In this document: in pieces, positions 1 through 7,651 of the stretch
Numbering within the stretch: position 1 is the stretch's first letter
Layout of the letters: each line of letters opens with the position of its first letter
Assembly: GCA_947384015.1 (NCBI GenBank)
Contig: CANDFN010000001.1
Span: 1-41,687 of the forward strand
DNA: 41,687 nucleotides
Direction: 5' to 3'
Origin: an uncultured Clostridia bacterium
GTDB taxonomy: Bacteria > Bacillota > Clostridia > Christensenellales > UBA1242
Notes under the pieces: model-generated
Told to the model about the DNA's origin: nothing
What the model saw: the letters and a program-made list of their open reading frames with translations, nothing else
Database searches by the model: none
Program-made: the position numbers and the translations under genes

Positions 1-102
1 CCCCCCCCCCCCCCCCCCCCCCCCCCCCACACACCCCCCCCCCCCCCCCCCAAACCAACAATACCAACGACACTCTTTCCCTACACGACGCTCTTCCGAT
101 CT
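1..102. other. Sequencing artefact: poly-C tract plus Illumina adapter
   Basis: Bases 1-51 are almost pure C. Bases 70-102 are an exact 33-nt match to the Illumina TruSeq read-1 adapter/primer (it ends GACGCTCTTCCGATCT). Genomic sequence begins at about 103. This is an untrimmed contig end, so nothing here should be read as biology, and a short open frame that starts at 104 is not a gene. Confidence 0.97.
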
Positions 103-114
103 AATGGTCTTGTT

Positions 115-141
115 TAATAAAAAAGGGCAGTCTTGCCCTTT
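115..141 (-). terminator. Rho-independent terminator of the first ABC gene
   Basis: A perfect 8-bp stem (AAAGGGCA, loop of 4, TGCCCTTT) lies immediately after the TAG stop of the minus-strand gene. On the minus strand it is followed by a T-rich tract. Confidence 0.85.
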
Positions 142-1968
142 CTATTTAAATTCTTTTTTTCGCTTTGCTGGTTTTGTAGGTTTCTTTTCTTCTATAAGAT
201 TATTGCCTAACGACACATTAAATTGTTGTAACAAACAGAAATTGTTGTTATCGTTTATATCTATATCTACAATCATACCTTCATCTATGCAATAAGTAGT
301 TTTAGCTATTTGACGATATTCGTCTGTATGAGTAAATAAAATTATTGTTTTATGTTTACTTAGTTGCCATAAAATAGAAGTAATTCTATCCTTATCTTTT
401 TGAGTTAAAGAGTTTGGTATTTCATAAATCAACAAAGTGCTACAATTTGTAAGCAATGCCCTTGCCAATCCTATTAAGAATTTTTGCGCACGGCTAAAGC
501 TAGCATTTATTTCACTTTTAAAGCCTTTAGGTTTGCTCATTATATCATCATAAATATCTACACGTTTGCAAACCTTGTAAATTTTTTGTTTGTTGCGTTC
601 TATGGCTGTAAAGTTCTCCATAATAGTGCCGTCTATAAAATCTGGTTTTGCTGTGCAATAATATACATTAGAATTAAAACCTTTTGGATTATATTCCTTA
701 ATATTAATATTATTTAAAAGCACCACACCACTATCCGGTTCTATGCGTCTTCTTAACATATTAAATATTAAGCGCTTGCCACACCATTTACTACCATAAA
801 CCAAGTTTATGCTATTTTGGGCAAAAGAAATATCAACATCATTAAGTTCGCCATAATAAGGACTTTTTTTGTTTTTGTTTAAATAATTAACGCCAACAAA
901 ACTTATGTTTGTTGCACCATTATTTATATTAATGTTACCGAACTTGTTTATTTCTTCATCTGTAAAATTTAAAATTGTGCTTACACGTGACAACGCAACG
1001 TTTTTATCTGCCAAATTTTGTGTAATATTAAAGAAACTATTAAATTGCTCTGTTATGGTTAAAAAGTATGGAACTACAATTAAATAAAGTTCTACTGAAC
1101 ATAAATTTTTAGAAACCAAAAATATCATAACAGCAGTTAACAAAGATATAACCGCACTATAGTAAACAAAATACCACACATCTTTTTTTGCAGCTTGTGT
1201 ATAACGCCTCTTATCCGATAAGGTGTATTTTTTACAAGCTTTTAAATATTTTTTTTCATATTCACCATTGGCATCAAACTCGTTAATAACATCCTTGCTT
1301 TCTAATATTCTATTTACAGCCTCGTAAACTCCTTCTTTTGCCTCAAATTGTTTTTCTTTGGTTTTAGAATATGCAGTGTTTAAATGCTTTAAAATAAAAT
1401 AATTAATTGTGCAGAATACCACCGTAATTAAAGCAACCAACCAACTTGCCTTTGCAACAATAACCAAACATACAATCGCTTGTAAAACTTTACTGATGTT
1501 CTGCGTTAGATTATCGCTTATATAAGAAAGTGTGTCAACATCTCCAAGCATTATGTTTTGGATTTTTTCGTTGCTGGTTTTTGTAAAATTAGAAGTTTTA
1601 GAATGCAATAATTTATCTATAAGTTTTGTAGAAGCCTTTATAAAACTTTTATTAAATGATTTATTGTAAAGAACATACGTTAAATAACTAAAAATATTAC
1701 GCGCAACTAGAAACGTTAGTTCTAAAATAAGGTTAAAATATGCATAGGAAAAATCTCCTGGAGTAGAACCCATAGGCAAACCATTATAAACACCAACAAT
1801 TATACGTGCTGTAAAAATTGCCCCCACTGCTTTAAGCACATAATGAATAATGTAACATAATAATTGCAAAAAAATTAAACCCTTACCTGGGCTTGCAAGT
1901 TCTTTATAGGTCATATTTGTAGATTTGGTTTTTACCTTTTTAGTATTTTCTTCTTTTGTTTTTAACAT
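142..1968 (-). CDS. ABC exporter-like protein with degenerate ATPase domain
   Basis: The 608-residue protein has the layout of a type IV ABC exporter half: a membrane region of about six segments (residues ~30-320), then a nucleotide-binding domain (~355-580). The ATPase signatures are eroded. The Walker A position reads GSKWCGKR, with Arg for the Ser/Thr. The Q-loop Gln is missing (CTAKPDF). The LSGGQ signature reads FSRAQ. Walker B reads LLIYEIP, with Tyr for the metal-binding Asp. The Glu after Walker B and the H-loop His (FTHTDE) survive. In known heterodimeric exporters one half may carry a weak site; here so many residues are lost that hydrolysis at its own site is unlikely. The start is supported by AGGAG six bases before the ATG. 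It is monocistronic with its own terminator. Substrate unknown; it may pair with an intact half elsewhere or be decaying. Confidence 0.85.
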   Translation of the reverse strand: MLKTKEENTKKVKTKSTNMTYKELASPGKGLIFLQLLCYIIHYVLKAVGAIFTARIIVGVYNGLPMGSTPGDFSYAYFNLILELTFLVARNIFSYLTYVLYNKSFNKSFIKASTKLIDKLLHSKTSNFTKTSNEKIQNIMLGDVDTLSYISDNLTQNISKVLQAIVCLVIVAKASWLVALITVVFCTINYFILKHLNTAYSKTKEKQFEAKEGVYEAVNRILESKDVINEFDANGEYEKKYLKACKKYTLSDKRRYTQAAKKDVWYFVYYSAVISLLTAVMIFLVSKNLCSVELYLIVVPYFLTITEQFNSFFNITQNLADKNVALSRVSTILNFTDEEINKFGNININNGATNISFVGVNYLNKNKKSPYYGELNDVDISFAQNSINLVYGSKWCGKRLIFNMLRRRIEPDSGVVLLNNINIKEYNPKGFNSNVYYCTAKPDFIDGTIMENFTAIERNKQKIYKVCKRVDIYDDIMSKPKGFKSEINASFSRAQKFLIGLARALLTNCSTLLIYEIPNSLTQKDKDRITSILWQLSKHKTIILFTHTDEYRQIAKTTYCIDEGMIVDIDINDNNNFCLLQQFNVSLGNNLIEEKKPTKPAKRKKEFK

Positions 1969-2103
1969 AAAAGCTCCTATATGTTAAAATATTAACATAA
2001 TTTAGCATAATTTGACAATCAAATAAATAATCAACAACTGATAATCCTAAAATTTTTATTGTTTACCAAGCCTACTGTTTGGTTTTTTGCCTTTCTAAAT
2101 TGT

Positions 2104-2132
2104 TTGACATAACCCAAAATTTAATATATAAT
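2104..2132 (+). promoter_or_regulatory. dnaA promoter
   Basis: Perfect TTGACA (2104-2109), 17-bp spacer and TATAAT (2127-2132), about 20 bp before the dnaA start. An AGGAG ribosome binding site follows at 2143-2147. No DnaA boxes were seen in the 184-bp gap upstream. Confidence 0.85.
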
Positions 2133-2152
2133 TATTAGGTTTAGGAGAAAGC

Positions 2153-3487
2153 ATGTTACTAGATGACCAATGGAAAAGAGTTTTAAATAAGTTAGAAAAT
2201 GAAGTTACTGCGGTAACTTTTGATTTATGGTTAAGCACACTTACCCCTATTGTTTATTCTAATGACGAACTTATTTTACTAGCCCCAAGCATTACGGCTA
2301 AAAATCAAGTTAATCAACCAGCAATATATAATAAGCTAACCAAATGTGTTAGAGAAGAATTTACACTTTACACCACTGTGCGTGTAACAGACAATCAAGA
2401 GTATGAAGAAAGCTTAAAAGCAAAAACGCAAAAAGCAGAAGAAAAGGCTGCACCTAGTAAATTTAATAAAAAATATACTTTTGACAATTTTGTTGTAGGT
2501 AAATCTAACCAAGTTGTGTATGCTGCAATGAAAAATGTTGCAGAACGTCCAAGTAGCAAGTTTAACCCTCTATTTATTTATGGTGGTGTTGGGCTTGGCA
2601 AAACCCACTTGTTGCATGCTGTTGGAAACTATCTTTGGGAAAGTAGACCAGACCTTAATGTTATATATGTAACTTGCGAAAAGTTTACAAACGATTATGT
2701 AGACTATCTTAGAAACAGTAAAGACAAATTAAACAGCGAATTTAGAGATAAATACCGCACAGTAGATGTGCTTATGATTGACGATATTCAATTTATATCT
2801 AACCGTATGGGTATTCAGGAAGAATTTTTCCACACTTTTAACGACCTTTATCAAAGCAACAAACAAATTATAATAGCATCAGACCGCCCACCAAAAGAGA
2901 TGAGCGCCTTAGAAGAGCGTTTGCGCAGTAGATTTTCTAGCGGACTTATTCAAGATATTCAAGAACCAGACTATGAAACCAAGGTTGCAATTATTAAAAA
3001 GAAATGTAGTCAAGACGGCTATTTAGTGGACGAAGATGTTGTTGACTTCATTGCACAAAGAACAGGAACCAACATCCGTGAAATGGAAGGGATTTTATCT
3101 AAGGTTGTATTCTATTCTAGCCTACTTGGTAAAACACATGCCACAATGGAAGATGCAAAAGAAGCACTTAAAGATTATGGCGAAAGTGAACGCACAAACT
3201 TAGACGCAAACAAAATCATTACCACCGTATGCGATTTCTTTAAAGTTACTAAAGACGATTTACTTGGCAAAAAGAAAAACAAAGAGATTGTAGAACCAAG
3301 ACAGATGTGTATCTACTTAATTAACGACATGTTAAACATTCCGCTTACCGCTATTGGCGAACTTATGGGCGGACGCGACCATACAACAATAATGCATGCA
3401 CGCGATAAAATTAGCAATCAAATAAAAATTAATCCACATGTAAAAACATTGGTTAACGATATAAAATCAAGATTATTACAATATTAA
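2153..3487 (+). CDS. dnaA: Chromosomal replication initiator DnaA
   Basis: This AAA+ ATPase binds DnaA boxes and opens the origin. The 444-residue length is normal for Firmicutes. Domain I covers residues ~1-80, followed by a short linker. Domain III carries Walker A GGVGLGKT (144-151), Walker B LMIDDIQF and the ALEERLRSRF arginine element. Domain IV carries the signature GGRDHTTIMHARDKI near the C-terminus. The ATG is preceded by AGGAG and a consensus promoter. Unlike many Firmicutes, dnaN does not follow; the gene stands alone with its own terminator, and recF comes about 0.9 kb later on the other strand. The best cluster of DnaA boxes in the window is about 26 kb away, near parB. Confidence 0.98.
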   Translation: MLLDDQWKRVLNKLENEVTAVTFDLWLSTLTPIVYSNDELILLAPSITAKNQVNQPAIYNKLTKCVREEFTLYTTVRVTDNQEYEESLKAKTQKAEEKAAPSKFNKKYTFDNFVVGKSNQVVYAAMKNVAERPSSKFNPLFIYGGVGLGKTHLLHAVGNYLWESRPDLNVIYVTCEKFTNDYVDYLRNSKDKLNSEFRDKYRTVDVLMIDDIQFISNRMGIQEEFFHTFNDLYQSNKQIIIASDRPPKEMSALEERLRSRFSSGLIQDIQEPDYETKVAIIKKKCSQDGYLVDEDVVDFIAQRTGTNIREMEGILSKVVFYSSLLGKTHATMEDAKEALKDYGESERTNLDANKIITTVCDFFKVTKDDLLGKKKNKEIVEPRQMCIYLINDMLNIPLTAIGELMGGRDHTTIMHARDKISNQIKINPHVKTLVNDIKSRLLQY

Positions 3488-3489
3488 AA

Positions 3490-3515
3490 AAGCGGTGATA
3501 ACCGCTTGTTTTTTT
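3490..3515 (+). terminator. dnaA terminator
   Basis: Stem AAGCGGT / ACCGCTT with a GATA loop, followed by a run of Ts, directly after the dnaA TAA stop. Confidence 0.9.
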
Positions 3516-3539
3516 ACTAATCTAATCTCTATCAATATA

Positions 3540-3818
3540 CTAATCTATTTCATACATTATTTCTTTATAATCCATGCCTATTTTTATACCAATATTCAAG
3601 GTTGTAGAAGCAACAATATATTCTTTTTCATCTAAATAATTAATTAAATCAAATTCAACTTTTTTCAATAAGTCTTTTAACTCTTTATTTAGTTTAGTTA
3701 AAAATAGTTTATAGTTTTTAGCATATTCGCTTTCTTCAAAAGGTTTTACATTCATATATCTATCAAAAAAACCTGATTGCAGCACCATGTCATAAAGAAT
3801 AGAAGATCTATCTATCAT
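3540..3818 (-). CDS. Small hypothetical protein divergent from XRE regulator
   Basis: A 92-residue mostly helical protein with no motif I can name confidently. The N-terminal half, rich in charged helices, faintly recalls small phage-like proteins (DUF6809 type), but this is weak. An ATG at 3836 is in frame, but the ribosome binding site GGGAGG lies between it and the ATG at 3818, so 3818 is the true start (MIDRSS...). A TATAAT -10 box on the minus strand (complement of 3837-3842) sits just upstream. The gene is transcribed away from the XRE regulator at 3937 and shares its control region, so it is a likely target or partner of that regulator. Confidence 0.65.
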   Translation of the reverse strand: MIDRSSILYDMVLQSGFFDRYMNVKPFEESEYAKNYKLFLTKLNKELKDLLKKVEFDLINYLDEKEYIVASTTLNIGIKIGMDYKEIMYEID

Positions 3819-3847
3819 TTTTACCTCCCTTTTCACATTATATACTA

Positions 3848-3930
3848 CATAAATGACTTATGTTAATCTTTTTTTAATATATTTTATATGAATGACTTAA
3901 ATAGGTTTCAAGTAATTTATATAGTATATT
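3848..3930. promoter_or_regulatory. Divergent operator/promoter region with repeated AATGACTTA
   Basis: AATGACTTA occurs at 3852-3860 and again at 3891-3899. The first copy lies inside an inverted repeat CATAA-N5-TTATG (3848-3862) that overlaps the expected -35 zone of the minus-strand gene. A TATATT box at 3925-3930 lies six bases before the XRE start. This is the layout of an autoregulated repressor operator; the assignment is inferred. Confidence 0.45.
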
Positions 3931-3936
3931 GTTAAT

Positions 3937-4368
3937 ATGATAAAAATTGGTAAACGTCTTCAAGAGCTAATAGAAATAGAAAATGTTGAAAATAAAAATC
4001 TTGCCAGTGCTTTGGGTTTGACAGATAGTTCTTTGATTTCAAAATGGATTTACGCTGACACAATCCCCTCTTTTGAGCATTCTATAAAAATAGCCGATTA
4101 TTTTAATGTTTCGCTGGATTATCTTTTTGGACGCACGGATGATTATTCCAAATGCAACTTTAAAACAACTCCTCCCTTTTATGAACAACTTTTAAAAGTT
4201 ATGAAAGAGCATAAAAAAACACAATACCAACTCATAAAAGATAAAGTTGTGCTAGTTAACAGCTTCCATATGTGGAATAAACAAAAACGTTTACCTAAAA
4301 TGGAAACTCTAATCAAACTTGCAGACTATCTAGGTATTACACTTGATTACCTAGTAGGTAGAGAATAA
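3937..4368 (+). CDS. Tandem-HTH XRE-family transcriptional regulator
   Basis: The 143-residue protein consists of two Cro/cI-type helix-turn-helix units in tandem. The first (residues ~1-68) ends LADYFNVSLDYLFGR and the second (~80-143) ends LADYLGITLDYLVGR, so it probably arose by internal duplication. There is no enzymatic or ligand-binding domain. No Shine-Dalgarno sequence is present; a TATATT box ends six bases before the ATG, matching the leaderless pattern of other genes here. It is divergent from the 92-residue gene at 3540-3818 and likely represses that promoter and its own. Confidence 0.85.
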   Translation: MIKIGKRLQELIEIENVENKNLASALGLTDSSLISKWIYADTIPSFEHSIKIADYFNVSLDYLFGRTDDYSKCNFKTTPPFYEQLLKVMKEHKKTQYQLIKDKVVLVNSFHMWNKQKRLPKMETLIKLADYLGITLDYLVGRE

Positions 4369-4370
4369 TA

Positions 4371-4396
4371 AAAAAGAGTTCTAGTAACTCTTTTTT
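4371..4396. terminator. Bidirectional terminator between XRE gene and recF
   Basis: AAAAAGAGTT (4371-4380), 5-nt loop, AACTCTTTTT (4386-4395). A-rich on one side and T-rich on the other, it can stop transcription of both convergent genes. Confidence 0.85.
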
Positions 4397-4411
4397 GTTT
4401 ATATTTACAAA

Positions 4412-5488
4412 CTATTCCACATTACCATTTTTTACATTTATTGTTGTGTATTTAATTTCTGTGTTTGGCACGGCGGTGCAAGTTATAAGTGTTTGAAATT
4501 TTTGGCACATATTAAGCAAACGGTTTTGTCTGCCAGCATCTAACTCGCTTAACACATCGTCCAAAAGCAAAATTGGATATTCTCCAATTTCTTCTTTAAC
4601 AACCTCCATAAGCGCAAGCTTTAACACAAGTGCTACCGTCCTCTGTTGCCCTTGGCTTGCAAATGCACGGCAATCCTTTCCGTCTATTTTAAACACAATA
4701 TCATCCCTATGCGGGCCAAGGCAAGTATAACCCAACTCTAACTCTTTGTCTATAATACGCTCAAACCCTAAAGCCAAATCTTCGCTAATTGTTTTATCTT
4801 GCTTAGGTGTGTAACTGTAAGCAATTTCCAGCTCTTCTGTTAAAGTTATCTCTTTATGAATTGCAACCGCATAAGCCTTTAACTTTTCTATAAATTTTAG
4901 TCTCTTTTCTATTATTCGGGTGGCGGTTTCTATAAGTTGAGGTGTAAATAATTGCAGTTGCTCCTTCTTAGCCTCTGTGCTTGCAAAATCCTTTAAAATT
5001 GCGTTGCGTTGTTTTAAAATTTTATCGTATTTTAAAAGATCGTATAAATAAACCTTATCAAACTGGCTAATAGAAATATCTAAAAAATTACGCCTATCTT
5101 CTGGCACTTCCTTAATAAGCTTTAACTCGTCTGGGCTAAAGTATACTACCGACAATACCCCCACAAGTTCGGTTAGCTTAAGCACATTTAGGTTGTTTAT
5201 TTTTATATATTTTTTGTTGCTTACATCTAAATAAATTTGTATATTTTTTTTACCAGCGCTTGTAACAAAGCTTAAATCTATTTTACTGCGCTGTTCGTTA
5301 AACTTAACAATCTGTTTATCTTTACTGTTTTTAGGGCTTCTACCAACGCTTGTTAAATATACACTTTCTAGCATATTTGTTTTGCCCTGAGCATTGCTTC
5401 CAACAACAAAATTAACCCCTTCGTTAAAATTGACATTAGAAGAAGTATAGTTTCTAAAATTTGTTAAGTTTAATGTGGTGAGCCTCAT
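4412..5488 (-). CDS. recF: DNA replication/repair protein RecF
   Basis: This SMC-like ATPase loads RecA at gaps and stalled forks through the RecFOR pathway. The 358-residue length is normal. Visible motifs are Walker A GSNAQGKT (residues 30-37), the ABC-type signature around FASQGQQRTVAL, and Walker B PILLLDDVLSELD near the C-terminus. No Shine-Dalgarno sequence precedes the ATG. Instead TTGACA-N17-TATAAT ends six bases before it, so the mRNA should begin at or beside the start codon. The gene is divergent from rsmG and separated from dnaA, without dnaN or gyrB nearby. Confidence 0.97.
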   Translation of the reverse strand: MRLTTLNLTNFRNYTSSNVNFNEGVNFVVGSNAQGKTNMLESVYLTSVGRSPKNSKDKQIVKFNEQRSKIDLSFVTSAGKKNIQIYLDVSNKKYIKINNLNVLKLTELVGVLSVVYFSPDELKLIKEVPEDRRNFLDISISQFDKVYLYDLLKYDKILKQRNAILKDFASTEAKKEQLQLFTPQLIETATRIIEKRLKFIEKLKAYAVAIHKEITLTEELEIAYSYTPKQDKTISEDLALGFERIIDKELELGYTCLGPHRDDIVFKIDGKDCRAFASQGQQRTVALVLKLALMEVVKEEIGEYPILLLDDVLSELDAGRQNRLLNMCQKFQTLITCTAVPNTEIKYTTINVKNGNVE

Positions 5489-5494
5489 AAAAGG

Positions 5495-5523
5495 ATTATA
5501 TAATTTTACATTTATTTTGTCAA
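5495..5523 (-). promoter_or_regulatory. recF promoter (leaderless)
   Basis: On the minus strand: TTGACA (complement of 5518-5523), 17-bp spacer, TATAAT (complement of 5495-5500). Only six bases separate the -10 box from the recF ATG, so the transcript is predicted to be leaderless. Confidence 0.85.
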
Positions 5524-5543
5524 GGTAGTTGCCGAATTATAAT

Positions 5544-5572
5544 TTGACTAAACATTAAATTTGTTGTATAAT
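5544..5572 (+). promoter_or_regulatory. rsmG promoter (leaderless)
   Basis: TTGACT (5544-5549), 17-bp spacer, TATAAT (5567-5572), then six bases to the ATG at 5579. It stands back to back with the recF promoter; the two -35 boxes are 20 bp apart. Confidence 0.85.
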
Positions 5573-5578
5573 AAAAAT

Positions 5579-6280
5579 ATGAATATTATAACTAACACCC
5601 AGCAAGAGATAGATAATTGCAACAGCCTATTAAACAATAATTTATTGGACTTTGAAAGTTATTATAATTTTTTAATTGAATATAACCAAAAAGTAAACCT
5701 AACAGCAATTACCAAAAAAGAAGAAGTCTTTAGCAAACATTTTTTAGACAGTATCCTTGCTGAAAACGAAATACCTCTTGGCGCAAGTGTTGTTGATATT
5801 GGCACCGGGGCAGGTTTCCCCAGCCTACCATTAAAAATTGTTAGAGACGATATTAATCTTTGTATGGTAGACAGTTTAAACAAACGCATAACCTTTTTAA
5901 ACCAGTTGTGTAAATTGCTTAATGCGGAAGCCTCCAAAATTCATGCTCGTGCAGAAGAATTTGCAAAAGACCAACGAGAAGTTTTTGATGTTGCACTTGC
6001 ACGCGCGGTTGCAAAAACCAACACTTTGGTAGAATATTTGTTACCTCTTGTTAAAGTTGGCGGTAAAGTAATTTTATATAAAAGCGGAAACTATGAGGAA
6101 GAGCTAAAAGACGCTGAACATGCTATTAAAATTTTAGGCGGTAATATTAACGCTGTAAAATTATATACCTTGCCAAACGATATGGGAGAGCGTTCTTTAA
6201 TAGTAATAGAAAAAGTTAAAAAAACACCGCGCATCTACCCAAGAGGCAAAAACCTACCAAAACTACAACCTTTACAATAG
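5579..6280 (+). CDS. rsmG: 16S rRNA (guanine-527-N7) methyltransferase RsmG
   Basis: A Rossmann-fold SAM-dependent methyltransferase modifying G527 of 16S rRNA (the GidB family, commonly origin-linked). The SAM-binding motif I is VVDIGTGAGFPSLP, and the conserved LARAVAK segment follows. The 233-residue length fits the family. A TTG at 5561 is in frame, but the -10 box TATAAT at 5567-5572 lies downstream of it, so the ATG at 5579 is the start and the message is leaderless. The C-terminus PRIYPRGKNLPKLQPL is the usual basic tail of this family. Confidence 0.96.
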   Translation: MNIITNTQQEIDNCNSLLNNNLLDFESYYNFLIEYNQKVNLTAITKKEEVFSKHFLDSILAENEIPLGASVVDIGTGAGFPSLPLKIVRDDINLCMVDSLNKRITFLNQLCKLLNAEASKIHARAEEFAKDQREVFDVALARAVAKTNTLVEYLLPLVKVGGKVILYKSGNYEEELKDAEHAIKILGGNINAVKLYTLPNDMGERSLIVIEKVKKTPRIYPRGKNLPKLQPLQ

Positions 6281-6295
6281 CAAAAACATCATCTT

Positions 6296-6311
6296 GCCTT
6301 ATACATAAGGC
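6296..6311 (+). terminator. Small hairpin between rsmG and the HD gene
   Basis: GCCTTA-TACA-TAAGGC, followed by only a weak T tract. A possible -35/-10 pair (TTGCCT 6294-6299, 16 bp, TACAAT 6316-6321) overlaps it, so it may be a weak terminator of rsmG and/or part of the next promoter. Confidence 0.4.
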
Positions 6312-6333
6312 TTGTTACAATTTAAGGAGCAGT

Positions 6334-6963
6334 ATGCTAAACGATGCATTTAAATATTATTACACAGCCACCACGTTAAAAGACTCTTTGCGTGAAGGTG
6401 CTGTTCAATGGCAAGTAAATAAAGAAAGAAAAGAAAGTATTGCCGAGCATACCTTTGGTTGTTTAATTTTGGCAACAGCTTTATATGATGAGCTTAAACT
6501 AACACTAAACCTAGACCGTGTTTTAAGCATGCTTGCTATACACGAGCTTGAAGAAGTTTGCATTGGGGACATCACTCCACTAAGCCACCAAGATAAAAAC
6601 GACTTAAAGCAAATTGCACGACAAGGGGTTGAAAGCATGCTATCCAACACCCAATGTAAAACTCGTATAATGTTATTAACGGATGAGTATAATGCAAACA
6701 TTACTCCAGAAGCCCGTTTTGCAAAAGCAATAGACAAATTAGAATGTGTGTTAGAATTTAAAAAATATCAGGACTTGGGTCAAGTAAGTTTAAAAAATCT
6801 AACCGAAGACATGTTGCAAAATAAACTCCTTAAAAATTTTGTAGACGCCGGTAAATATGACCTTGCAGATATATTCTTTATTTATCACATGCCTGCCTAT
6901 TCCTATTTGGGCATAGATGAAAATTATTGGTTTAACAACTTAAAACCATTAAAGATAAAATAA
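6334..6963 (+). CDS. HD-domain phosphohydrolase (YfbR/HDDC2-like)
   Basis: The 209-residue protein matches the COG1896 HD family, which includes the 5'-deoxynucleotidase YfbR. Metal-ligand candidates in order are His of IAEHTFGC, the His-Glu pair of AIHELEE (where the family name would have HD) and Asp of KAIDKLEC. The GDI that follows the second site is also typical. The start is set by AAGGAG seven bases before the ATG. It is followed by a strong terminator, so it is probably a single-gene unit. Substrate likely a nucleoside monophosphate, but not provable here. Confidence 0.8.
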   Translation: MLNDAFKYYYTATTLKDSLREGAVQWQVNKERKESIAEHTFGCLILATALYDELKLTLNLDRVLSMLAIHELEEVCIGDITPLSHQDKNDLKQIARQGVESMLSNTQCKTRIMLLTDEYNANITPEARFAKAIDKLECVLEFKKYQDLGQVSLKNLTEDMLQNKLLKNFVDAGKYDLADIFFIYHMPAYSYLGIDENYWFNNLKPLKIK

Positions 6964-6975
6964 CAACTTAACAAC

Positions 6976-7012
6976 AAAAAACATTCTATTGATTTAATAG
7001 AATGTTTTTTTA
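6976..7012. terminator. Bidirectional terminator (HD gene / tetR)
   Basis: Long stem of AAAAAACATTCTATT and its complement around a 5-nt loop, with A and T tracts on either side. It serves the HD gene and the convergent tetR. Confidence 0.9.
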
Positions 7013-7026
7013 CAATTAAAATGTTG

Positions 7027-7599
7027 TTATGTTTTATTTCTTTTATTCTCATTAACATCTTCAAATGGTCTAACACATTTTATAATAATGTTAGAAATAA
7101 AATCAATTTCTTCTTTACAGCCATTGTTTATCCACTCTTCAATAACCGCGTATACACCATTTATATAATATGCAGAATAATAACCTCTTTCCTTTTCATT
7201 AATACTGAATTTGTTAAATATAGGAAATAAGATGTTCGCTTTTAAATAGTTATATTTATTTAACGATTGCATTATATATGGGTGTTTTACAGAAACCTGA
7301 AAAACCACTTTGTTTTCCTTAATATAATTTAAATAAGGTAATAAGTATTCTGGCGTTATAAAAATTAATTCGTTTTTGTTATTAGTATTTATCTTTTTTG
7401 TTATTGAGTTATGATTTTCGGTAAAATATGACAAAAAGTTTTTATTAATGTTTTCTATTGTTTCTAATAACAAATCTTCAACATTGTCATAATGCAGATA
7501 AAAGGTAGAGCGATTTACACCCGCCTTTTTACAAATTTCTTTTATTGTTATAAATTCGTAATCCTTCTTGTTTAATAGTTCTATAAGTGCTTGATTCAT
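7027..7599 (-). CDS. TetR/AcrR-family regulator, probably 5'-frameshifted
   Basis: The N-terminal helix-turn-helix is clear (ITIKEICKKAGVNRSTFY), followed by a ligand/dimerisation domain of about 120 residues; the family is the TetR type often paired with small membrane proteins. The largest open frame begins at a TTG (7605) or ATG (7599), neither with a ribosome binding site. AAAAGGAG followed by ATG at 7637 lies upstream in another frame and encodes MNKKANTIIRLCL, then TGA. That peptide fits the expected start of such a regulator, so one base appears to be missing near 7600 (or a stop-start overlap ATGA couples the two frames). It is the second gene of an operon with the 117-residue membrane protein, whose stop abuts this ribosome binding site. 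Confidence 0.8.
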   Translation of the reverse strand: MNQALIELLNKKDYEFITIKEICKKAGVNRSTFYLHYDNVEDLLLETIENINKNFLSYFTENHNSITKKINTNNKNELIFITPEYLLPYLNYIKENKVVFQVSVKHPYIMQSLNKYNYLKANILFPIFNKFSINEKERGYYSAYYINGVYAVIEEWINNGCKEEIDFISNIIIKCVRPFEDVNENKRNKT

Positions 7600-7637
7600 A
7601 AGCAAAGCCGTATTATAGTATTTGCTTTCTTATTCAT
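7596..7637 (-). other. 5' fragment (or leader ORF) of tetR
   Basis: ATG at 7637 with AAAAGGAG seven bases upstream opens a 13-codon frame ending in TGA at 7596-7598 that overlaps the ATG at 7599 (ATGA). The peptide resembles the missing N-terminus of the TetR protein. Either a one-base deletion broke the gene or this is a translationally coupled leader. Confidence 0.6.
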
Positions 7638-7651
7638 AGCACTTCTCCTTT

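Noticed and set aside
104..295. Plus-strand open frame at the left end
   Set aside because: It lies over the terminator and antisense to the ABC gene, starts at the adapter junction and has no ribosome binding site.
1969..2152. oriC upstream of dnaA
   Set aside because: No TTATCCACA-like boxes in this gap, in contrast to the cluster at 28219-28273.
3819..3836. Upstream in-frame start for the 92-residue gene
   Set aside because: The GGGAGG ribosome binding site lies inside these codons, so translation must start downstream at 3818.
5561..5578. TTG start for rsmG
   Set aside because: The -10 promoter box covers 5567-5572, so the TTG would not be transcribed.
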